A DNA stretch of 5,580 nucleotides from positions 1-5,580 of the forward strand of contig NZ_CANCLE010000209.1 of the NCBI RefSeq assembly GCF_947378715.1, written 5' to 3'. A program made the position numbers and the translations under genes. Under the pieces are notes generated by a model that saw only the letters and a list, made by a program, of their open reading frames with translations, was not told the DNA's origin and searched no databases. This document shows positions 1 through 4,291 of this stretch, in pieces (within the stretch, counting starts at the first letter, position 1; each line of letters begins with the position of its first letter). Source of the DNA: Phenylobacterium aquaticum (GTDB taxonomy: Bacteria > Pseudomonadota > Alphaproteobacteria > Caulobacterales > Caulobacteraceae).

Positions 1-101
1 ATATCCGGCAGCCGGCCATAGGCCTCAAGCGGCGCAGCCTGCGCGCGCGCCAAGCCGAACGCCGCCAGGACGGCGGCCAAGATCACTCTGAAACGCAACA
101 C
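1..101 (-). CDS. Probable S9-family (prolyl-oligopeptidase-like) exported peptidase, N-terminal fragment
   Basis: Only the first 33 codons are present; the gene continues past the left edge. Translation from a GTG at 101-99 gives a short basic start (MLRFR), a hydrophobic stretch (VILAAVLAAFGLA) and an AQA-like signal-peptidase site near residues 20-22, so export to the periplasm is expected. The mature start, APLEAYGRLPDI, resembles the opening of exported S9 peptidases, whose N-terminus often reads as an 'AYGxLPxIExVxxSPDG' segment leading into a beta-propeller. The S9 call rests on this remembered pattern over about 12 residues, so another alpha/beta-hydrolase-type secreted protein is possible. 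GTG at 101 was chosen because a GGGGGA sequence lies about 5 nt upstream and the signal peptide is complete from there. TTG at 98 and GTG at 86 are alternatives. It lies 82 nt downstream of the M20 peptidase on the same strand and could be co-transcribed with it. Confidence 0.68.
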   Translation of the reverse strand, partial: MLRFRVILAAVLAAFGLARAQAAPLEAYGRLPD

Positions 102-133
102 GGCAGTCCCCCAAACCCGCCGGGAGACTGCCG
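101..133 (-). promoter_or_regulatory. Leader hairpin masking the ribosome binding site of the S9-like gene
   Basis: On the minus-strand transcript, CGGCAGUCUCCC (positions 133-122) can pair with GGGGGACUGCCG (112-101). This gives 12 consecutive pairs (eleven Watson-Crick, one U-G) around a 9-nt loop. The 3' arm contains the presumed Shine-Dalgarno GGGGGA, and its last base is the first base of the GTG start codon. On the plus-strand transcript the U-G pair becomes a C-A mismatch, so the stem is better on the strand that transcribes the genes. It may hold the start site closed, or act as an attenuator or weak terminator for M20 transcription. There is no clean U-tract after it (the next bases are TGTTGCGTTT), which argues against a classical intrinsic terminator. 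Confidence 0.5.
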
Positions 134-183
134 CGCAACTTGTCCGCGATCAACCCGCAGTCGCTCTGCAGGCGACGGAAAGC

Positions 184-1602
184 CTACTTCTGGTTCGCGT
201 AGAGCTTGACCACGTCATAGAGGAAGTCGCGGCCTTCATAGAGCGAGCGCACGCGGATGCGCTCGTTGAGGCCGTGGACGCCGCCGCCGTCCGGATCGCC
301 GAAAATGCCCGACAGGCCATAGGTCGGAATGCCGGCGGCGTTGGTGAAGCGGCCGTCGGTGGCGCCGGTGGACATGGCCGGCACGAAGGGCACGCCCGGC
401 CACATCTTCTTCGACACCTGGTCGATCGGCCCGACGATGGCCTTGGTCAGGGGCGGCGGCGGGGTGACCGGGCTGGGCTCGCCCACCAGGGTCACCTTGA
501 TGGCCGGATCGGCGAAGACGCCGACCAGGGTGTCGCGCACCTTCAGAATGTCCTCGCCGGGCAGGATGCGGCAATTGACGTTGGCCTCGGCCCGTTGCGG
601 CAGGGCGTTGGGGGCGTGGCCGGCATTGACCATGGTCGCCACGCAGGTGGTGCGCATCATCGAGTTGCGGCTGGGGTCCTTGGCCACGATGGCGATGGCG
701 GCGGCATTGGTCGGGTCCTTGGCCACGGCGGCCATGGCCGCGCCGCTCTCGCCGCCCTCGATGGTCGACATCTTCTCGAAGTGGTTCTTGGTCGCCTCAT
801 TGAGGGCGACGGGGAAGTCGAAGCCGCCCAGGCGGTAGAGCGCGCCGGACAGGTGATAGATGGCGTTGTCCTTGATCGGCCGCGAGGAGTGGCCGCCGGG
901 ATTGGTCACCACCAGGGTGTAGTCCTGATAGACCTTCTCTCCGGCCTGGATGGACAGGAACTGGCGCTCGCCGGTGGCGGTCAGCCGCCCGCCGCCACCC
1001 TCGTTCAGGGCGAACTCGGCGGCCATCAGGGCCGGCTTGTTCTTCAGCAGCCAATCGACGCCGTCGAAGGTGTCTGAGGTTTCCTCGCCACAGGTCAGAG
1101 CGAGTTTGAGGCCGCGCCGGGGCTTGAAGCCCTCCTTCTTGTAGCGGGTCATGTTGTCGGTGAAGATCGAGGCCATGGCCTTATCGTCGCTGGCGCCCCG
1201 GGCATAGAAATAGCCGCCCTCCTCGACCAGGGTGAAGGGATCGCGCACCCAGTCGGCGCGCTTGGCCTCGACCACGTCGATGTGGGCCAGCAGCATGACC
1301 GGCTTCAGCTTGGCGTCGGTCCCGGGCAGGGTGGCGATCAGCGCGCCCCACTGCGGATGCTCCGGCGGGACCACCAGCTGGACGTCGGAGTCCGGGAAGC
1401 CGGCGGCCTTCAGGCGTGCGGCCATCTTCTCGGCCGCGACGGTGCAACTGCCCACCGACAGCGTCGTATTGGTCTCGATCAGCTCCTTGTAGAGGTCGCG
1501 GAAGGCCAGCTGGTCGGGGCGCGGCGCGGTCTGGGCCTGGGCGGCGGAGCTGGCGAGGGCGGCGGCCGACAGGACGGCGGCGGCGGCGAAGGTGCGGATC
1601 AT
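184..1602 (-). CDS. Exported M20/M25/M40-family zinc metallopeptidase
   Basis: This is a complete protein of 472 residues, a normal length for the carboxypeptidase-like (CPS1/PM20D1-type) branch of M20. The start is ATG at 1602-1600, not the in-frame TTG at 1662, because it begins directly with a signal peptide (MIRTFAAAAVLSAAALASS, AQA cleavage near residue 23). The usual di-zinc residues are visible: His107 and catalytic Asp109 in AHIDVV, the bridging Asp in GASDDKA (139-140), the general-base pair Glu173-Glu174 in CGEET, Glu201 in LNEGGGG, and the last ligand His443 in GGGVHGLNE. The central lid/dimerisation domain carries GGHSSRP (236-242). The family cleaves small peptides or N-acyl amino acids; the substrate cannot be read from sequence. 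The expected location is the periplasm, with no lipobox. The stop is TAG. The ribosome binding site is weak (GGGG about 9 nt upstream). An 86-nt gap separates it from the DUF1178 gene, so it may have its own promoter. Confidence 0.93.
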   Translation of the reverse strand: MIRTFAAAAVLSAAALASSAAQAQTAPRPDQLAFRDLYKELIETNTTLSVGSCTVAAEKMAARLKAAGFPDSDVQLVVPPEHPQWGALIATLPGTDAKLKPVMLLAHIDVVEAKRADWVRDPFTLVEEGGYFYARGASDDKAMASIFTDNMTRYKKEGFKPRRGLKLALTCGEETSDTFDGVDWLLKNKPALMAAEFALNEGGGGRLTATGERQFLSIQAGEKVYQDYTLVVTNPGGHSSRPIKDNAIYHLSGALYRLGGFDFPVALNEATKNHFEKMSTIEGGESGAAMAAVAKDPTNAAAIAIVAKDPSRNSMMRTTCVATMVNAGHAPNALPQRAEANVNCRILPGEDILKVRDTLVGVFADPAIKVTLVGEPSPVTPPPPLTKAIVGPIDQVSKKMWPGVPFVPAMSTGATDGRFTNAAGIPTYGLSGIFGDPDGGGVHGLNERIRVRSLYEGRDFLYDVVKLYANQK

Positions 1603-1633
1603 GGACGGGCCCCGGTGATGAACAACGGGCGGG

Positions 1634-1662
1634 ACCGTATGTCTCCCAAACCGGGTCGGCAA
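1634..1662 (-). promoter_or_regulatory. Possible sigma70-like promoter for the M20 peptidase
   Basis: Reading the minus strand, TTGCCG (1662-1657) is followed after exactly 17 bp by TACGGT (1639-1634). These match the -35 and -10 consensus only moderately. Transcription would start near 1627 and give a leader of about 25 nt before the ATG at 1602. It lies in the only sizeable gap (1603-1688) between DUF1178 and the M20 gene, which is where a promoter would be expected. Hexamers of this quality arise by chance, so this is a weak call. Confidence 0.22.
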
Positions 1663-1688
1663 CCGGAGTCACAGATGCCGATGTTCGC

Positions 1689-2120
1689 TCAGTTCACGTC
1701 GGTCTTCTTGGGCGCTTCCGGCGGCAAGGGCGCGATGGAGACGCCGTCGGCGGTGAGCTCGCGGATCTCCTTGGGCGAGGCCTCGCCATAGATGCCGCGC
1801 TCCTCGGATCGGCCCTCGTGGATGGCGCGGGCCTCGGTGGCGAAGCTGTCGCCCACATAGTCGAAGTTCTCTTCCACATGGCGGCGGACCTGGCCGAGGG
1901 CCTCCATCATCATCTGGCGGGCCTGGGGGTTGAGGGCGACCTCACCCTTGCGCTTCGTGCCTGCGACGGCCGGGGCCATGATCTGCTTGGCGACGGCCGT
2001 GGAATCACAGACCGGGCAGGCGACCTGGCCCTTGGCCAGCTGGGCGTCATAGTCGTCGGAGGAGCCGAACCAGCCCTCGAATTCATGGGCGTGATCGCAG
2101 GCCAGAGCGTAGCGGATCAA
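1689..2120 (-). CDS. DUF1178 family protein (putative zinc-binding, unknown function)
   Basis: This is a complete 143-residue protein matching the remembered DUF1178 pattern: MIRYALACDHAHEFEGWF at the start and a Cys35-Pro-Val-Cys38 knuckle in the first third. Cys8, His10/His12, Cys35 and Cys38 are spaced as a plausible zinc ribbon. A region around residues 60-110 follows, rich in charged residues and helix formers (NPQARQMMMEALGQVRRHVE, then NFDYVGDSFATEARAIHEG), and is the family's conserved core. The tail is Pro/Lys-rich. No catalytic function is established for the family, and it is cytoplasmic. The start codon is TTG (2120-2118). It was chosen because the family begins with this MIRY-like segment, and because GGAGA sits 7 nt upstream. 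The TTG overlaps the TGA stop of the amidase gene (TTGA, 4 nt), so the two are probably translationally coupled. The partnership suggests, without proving, a related role. Confidence 0.92.
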   Translation of the reverse strand: MIRYALACDHAHEFEGWFGSSDDYDAQLAKGQVACPVCDSTAVAKQIMAPAVAGTKRKGEVALNPQARQMMMEALGQVRRHVEENFDYVGDSFATEARAIHEGRSEERGIYGEASPKEIRELTADGVSIAPLPPEAPKKTDVN

Positions 2121-2950
2121 GCGACCGTCTCCGGCGCGGCGAAGGCCCGCGTATTGGCCAGGGCCGGGATCGCCGCGCGGGCCTTGGCCACGGCCGCCAG
2201 GTCCAGGTCGACCACCAGCACCCCGGGCTCGTCATGGGCCAGCTCGCCCAGCACCTCGCCCCAGGGGGCGATGGCGATCGTGTGGCCATAGGTGCCGCGG
2301 CCGTCCTCATGGAAGCCGCCCTGGGCGGGGGCCAGCACAAAGCTGCCGGTCTCGATGGCCCGGGCGCGCAGCAGAATCTCCCAGTGCGCGGCGCCGGTCG
2401 GGCGGGTGAAGGCGGCCGGCACGGTGATCACCTGGGCGCCGGCCAGGGCGAGCGCCCGGTGCAGGGCCGGGAAACGGACGTCGTAGCAGATGGTCAGGCC
2501 CAGCTTGGCCTCGCCGAGATCGACGGTCACCGCCCGGTCGCCGGGCTCATAGGTCTCGCTCTCCCGCGCCGTCTCGCCGGTCGGCAGGTCGACATCGAAC
2601 ATGTGCAGCTTGTCATAGGTGGCGACGATCTCACCGGCCGGCGAGATCAGGGCGCAGCGGTTGGCGGCCTTGCCGTCCTCGCGCTTGACCAGGGCCGAGC
2701 CGACCAGCAGCCAGACGCCGAGCTCCTCGGCCAGGGCCTGGAGCCCCCGGACCACCGGATCGTCGGCCAGCAGGACGAGCTGCGGCAGGAGCTTCGCCTT
2801 GTCCTTCTGCAGGATGTTGCTGCCTTCCGGCGTGGCGATCAGCTGCGCACCCTGGGCGGCGGCCTCACGCACCAGGGGCGCGATATGGTCGAGCGCCGCA
2901 GCGTGGCTCGCGGGCGTGCGGGTCTGGATCAGGGCGACGCGATAGGTCAT
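2117..2950 (-). CDS. Carbon-nitrogen hydrolase, Nit1/deaminated-glutathione-amidase-like
   Basis: This is a complete 277-residue nitrilase-superfamily enzyme of typical length. The Glu-Lys-Cys triad is intact: Glu42 in ATPEGSN, Lys114 in TYDKLHMFDVDLP, and Cys155 in GLTICYDVRFP. The segments KLHMFDVDLP, AFTRPTGAAHWEILLRARAI and GRGTYGHTIAIAPWGEVL are characteristic of the Nit1/Nit2 branch rather than of aliphatic nitrilases or beta-ureidopropionases. Enzymes of the Nit1 branch hydrolyse deaminated glutathione, a by-product of transaminase action on glutathione, to alpha-ketoglutarate and cysteinylglycine. That role is inferred here from family resemblance. The protein is cytoplasmic, with no signal peptide. 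ATG at 2950 has AGGA about 5 nt upstream. It starts 17 nt after the tetR stop with no terminator visible between them, and overlaps the DUF1178 start by 4 nt. The nearby grxC fits a glutathione-related neighbourhood. The exact substrate is not decidable from sequence. Confidence 0.93.
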   Translation of the reverse strand: MTYRVALIQTRTPASHAAALDHIAPLVREAAAQGAQLIATPEGSNILQKDKAKLLPQLVLLADDPVVRGLQALAEELGVWLLVGSALVKREDGKAANRCALISPAGEIVATYDKLHMFDVDLPTGETARESETYEPGDRAVTVDLGEAKLGLTICYDVRFPALHRALALAGAQVITVPAAFTRPTGAAHWEILLRARAIETGSFVLAPAQGGFHEDGRGTYGHTIAIAPWGEVLGELAHDEPGVLVVDLDLAAVAKARAAIPALANTRAFAAPETVA

Positions 2951-2967
2951 GGCGTCCTAGATGCGCC

Positions 2968-3516
2968 TCAGGAGCCGCTTGGCAAGTCCCACAGCGCCAG
3001 GGCCCGCTCGGCCAACGCCGCCTGCCCCACGCCGCCCATCATCACCAGGCCGTCGATCACCCCCAGGACCAGGGCCGCCGTCGCCCGCCGATCAACGCCC
3101 GGCGCCACTGCGAGCCGCGCCTCGACCCAGTCGAGGAAGCCCTCGCCGATCTGGGTTCCGATCCGCACGAAGGGCTCCTGGCCCCGGGCGGCGGCGGCGG
3201 CCAGCTCCAGCCAGAGCGCCATCACCGGCTTCATGCTGGGGCCTTGCAGCACGCCCCACAGAACCGGCGCCAGGGCGCGCGGCGAGACAGGCTCGGACGA
3301 CACGGCCGCCAGATCGCCCTGCAACCGGCCGGCGATGGTCAGGAGGGTGAGGCTCAGCACCTCCTCCTTGTCGGCGAAATAATAGAGCAGCATGCGGTCG
3401 CTGATCCCCGCCGCCTTGGCCAGCGGGCGCAGGCTCGCCCCCGCCAGCCCCTCCGCCAGGAGGTGGTCGGCCATGAGCGCCAGGGCGGCGGCGCGGCGAT
3501 CGTCTCGAATGGTCAT
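2968..3516 (-). CDS. TetR/AcrR-family transcriptional regulator
   Basis: This is a complete 182-residue protein, slightly shorter than the common 190-210 of the family. The N-terminal helix-turn-helix is clear: the helix around residues 8-22 (AAALALMADHLLAEG), then ASLRPLAKAAGISDRMLLYYFADKEEVL (27-54), with the signature YYF-x-x-K-E-E-V-L at its end. The C-terminal ligand/dimerisation part (about 60-182) is helical and Ala/Leu-rich, includes ALWLELAAAAARGQEPF, and ends with GVIDGLVMMGG, all typical of TetR C-terminal domains. ATG at 3516 was chosen over the in-frame GTG at 3531 because AAGAG lies just upstream, and because the GTG would lie inside operator 1. It is divergent from the membrane-protein gene and preceded by two inverted-repeat operators, so it probably represses both itself and that gene. 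The inducing ligand is unknown. nit follows 17 nt downstream and may receive read-through. Confidence 0.93.
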   Translation of the reverse strand: MTIRDDRRAAALALMADHLLAEGLAGASLRPLAKAAGISDRMLLYYFADKEEVLSLTLLTIAGRLQGDLAAVSSEPVSPRALAPVLWGVLQGPSMKPVMALWLELAAAAARGQEPFVRIGTQIGEGFLDWVEARLAVAPGVDRRATAALVLGVIDGLVMMGGVGQAALAERALALWDLPSGS

Positions 3517-3523
3517 TGGCTCT

Positions 3524-3539
3524 TGTAGCACTCGCTACA
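3524..3539. promoter_or_regulatory. TetR operator 1 (TGTAGC-N4-GCTACA)
   Basis: TGTAGC and GCTACA form a perfect 6-bp inverted repeat with the 4-bp spacer ACTC. It lies 8 bp upstream of the tetR ATG. The size and dyad symmetry fit a TetR-family dimer site, and the same arms recur 27 bp away. Its position suggests it blocks tetR transcription, that is, autorepression. The regulator-to-site link is inferred from adjacency and symmetry. Confidence 0.75.
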
Positions 3540-3568
3540 TTGATGCAATATGTAGCGGTCGCTACAAT
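3540..3568 (+). promoter_or_regulatory. Sigma70-like promoter of the membrane-protein gene
   Basis: TTGATG (3540-3545, four of six consensus bases) and TACAAT (3563-3568, five of six) are separated by exactly 17 bp, in an AT-richer patch of otherwise GC-rich DNA. Operator 2 covers the spacer end and most of the -10. Transcription would start near 3575, only about 8 nt before the ATG and inside the GGGAGAAAG ribosome-binding sequence (3571-3579), so the message would be nearly leaderless. A weaker alternative, TTGTAG (3523-3528) with CAATAT (3546-3551), also with 17-bp spacing, would leave a full leader. Confidence 0.5.
3551..3566. promoter_or_regulatory. TetR operator 2 (TGTAGCG-N2-CGCTACA)
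   Basis: This is a perfect 7-bp inverted repeat around GT, sharing both 6-bp arms with operator 1. It overlaps the -10 hexamer TACAAT (3563-3568) of the plus-strand promoter and ends 16 bp before the membrane-protein ATG, an ideal place for repression. With the flanking base included, the outer half-sites of the pair read TTGTAGC and the inner ones ATGTAGC, so the whole block 3523-3567 is close to a single 45-bp dyad centred at 3545. Confidence 0.8.
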
Positions 3569-3582
3569 ATGGGAGAAAGATC

Positions 3583-3975
3583 ATGGACGGCAAACTCACC
3601 CGCGCACAGTGCCTGAAAGTCGTGGCCAGCGGCATGGGCCTCTGGTTCGTCGGCGCGATGACGATCCAGTATGGCCGTCCGCTCGGCCTGTTCGGCCCGC
3701 ATCTGGCGATCCTCTACCTGGCCTCGGTCCCGCTCATCCCGGTCTCCATCATGCTGGTGAAGTGGCTCAGCGGCCTGGCCGACGGGGCGCAATATGTGAC
3801 CGGCGTCGCCCTGGGCACGGCGGCGGCCACCGCCTGCGACGCGCTGTTGATCGCCTTCTCGCCCGGCCTCTATGGCGGCGGCGGCGAAGGCCTGGCGCAG
3901 GGCGCGGCCTGGATCCTCTGGGCGGGCGCGCTCGGCTTCATCCCGCCGCTGCTCAGCCTGGTGCGCAGCCGCTAG
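3583..3975 (+). CDS. Small four-helix integral membrane protein, function unknown, under TetR control
   Basis: This is a complete 130-residue protein. Four hydrophobic segments can be seen at about residues 11-29 (VVASGMGLWFVGAMT), 40-59 (LAILYLASVPLIPVSIMLV), 71-92 (VTGVALGTAAATACDALLIAF) and 106-126 (GAAWILWAGALGFIPPLLSL). Short basic ends (MDGKLTR and VRSR) suggest that both termini face the cytoplasm. No signal peptide, metal-binding cluster or transport signature is visible; a Gly-rich loop (GLYGGGGEG) joins helices 3 and 4. I do not recognise it with confidence. It resembles the small uncharacterised DUF-type membrane proteins (DUF5367-like is a guess) that often sit beside TetR regulators. 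It is too short for an MFS pump, and its helices do not show the SMR-type conserved glutamate in helix 1. ATG at 3583 has a strong GGGAG. Its TAG stop shares the CTAG palindrome with the grxC stop, so the genes converge with a 4-bp overlap. Confidence 0.86.
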   Translation: MDGKLTRAQCLKVVASGMGLWFVGAMTIQYGRPLGLFGPHLAILYLASVPLIPVSIMLVKWLSGLADGAQYVTGVALGTAAATACDALLIAFSPGLYGGGGEGLAQGAAWILWAGALGFIPPLLSLVRSR

Positions 3976-4229
3976 GCGGCGAGCAGGGCGTCGAGCTTGC
4001 CGGTCTGTTCCAGGGCCATCATGTCGTCGCAGCCGCCGACATGGGTCTCGCCGATGAAGATCTGCGGGAAGGTGGCCCGGCCGCCGGCGCGCTGCATCAT
4101 CTCCTGACGCTTCTCGGCGTCGAAGGCGGCCTCGATTTCCTCGAACTTCACGCCCTTCTTCTCCAGCAGGGAGACGGCGCGAACGCAGTAGGGGCAGTAG
4201 GGCTTGGTGTAGATGGTGATGTTGGGCAT
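3972..4229 (-). CDS. grxC: Glutaredoxin 3
   Basis: This is a complete 85-residue protein, the normal length for GrxC. It is a cytoplasmic thiol-disulphide oxidoreductase that uses glutathione to reduce protein disulphides and mixed disulphides. The dithiol active site CPYC is at residues 12-15 after the beta-strand ITIYTKPY. The cis-proline loop reads TFPQIFIG (Pro55), where the family more often has TVPQ. The glutathione-binding GGCDD motif is at 65-69, followed by the C-terminal helix ALEQTGKLDALL. ATG at 4229 has only a weak GAG ribosome-binding match. It lies 34 nt after the comF-family stop on the same strand and is probably co-transcribed, perhaps with an extra promoter in the gap. At the 3' end it overlaps the convergent membrane-protein gene by 4 bp (CTAG), leaving no room for a dedicated terminator between them. 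Confidence 0.97.
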   Translation of the reverse strand: MPNITIYTKPYCPYCVRAVSLLEKKGVKFEEIEAAFDAEKRQEMMQRAGGRATFPQIFIGETHVGGCDDMMALEQTGKLDALLAA

Positions 4230-4262
4230 GGGCTCGATGAACGCACGAAATCCTTGATTGAT

Positions 4263-4291
4263 CTTATATGGCCCTGTTCGCGGCCTCTTTA
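4263..4291 (-). promoter_or_regulatory. Possible internal promoter for grxC
   Basis: On the minus strand TATAAG (4268-4263) matches five of six bases of the -10 consensus and spans the comF-family TAA stop. A poor -35 candidate, TTAAAG, lies about 18 bp upstream. Transcription would begin near 4256 and leave a leader of about 26 nt before the grxC ATG. The local AT-richness stands out in this GC-rich window, but the -35 is weak, so this is tentative. Confidence 0.25.

Noticed and set aside
160..176. Small hairpin GTCGC-N7-GCGAC just after the M20 stop
   Set aside because: The stem is only 5 bp and no T-run follows on the minus strand, so it is not convincing as a terminator.
674..727. 15-bp direct repeat (GGGTCCTTGGCCACG) spaced 39 bp inside the M20 gene
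   Set aside because: It encodes two VAKDP segments 13 codons apart in a helical, Ala-rich stretch. Exported M20 relatives often show a repeated DP pattern here, so it looks like ordinary protein sequence and not a mobile or regulatory repeat.
274..1077. Long plus-strand open frame antisense to the M20 gene
   Set aside because: The Gly/Ala/Arg/His-rich translation has no recognisable motif and mirrors the codon pattern of the real minus-strand gene. It is a typical high-GC shadow.
1666..1670. GAGTC (GANTC, CcrM methylation site) upstream of the M20 gene
   Set aside because: It would be attractive in a Caulobacter-like genome, but several other GANTC sites occur inside coding regions of this window, so this single one is not informative.
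2234..3382. 382-codon plus-strand open frame across nit and tetR
   Set aside because: It is antisense to two well-supported genes, low in complexity and without motifs; its length is explained by GC bias.
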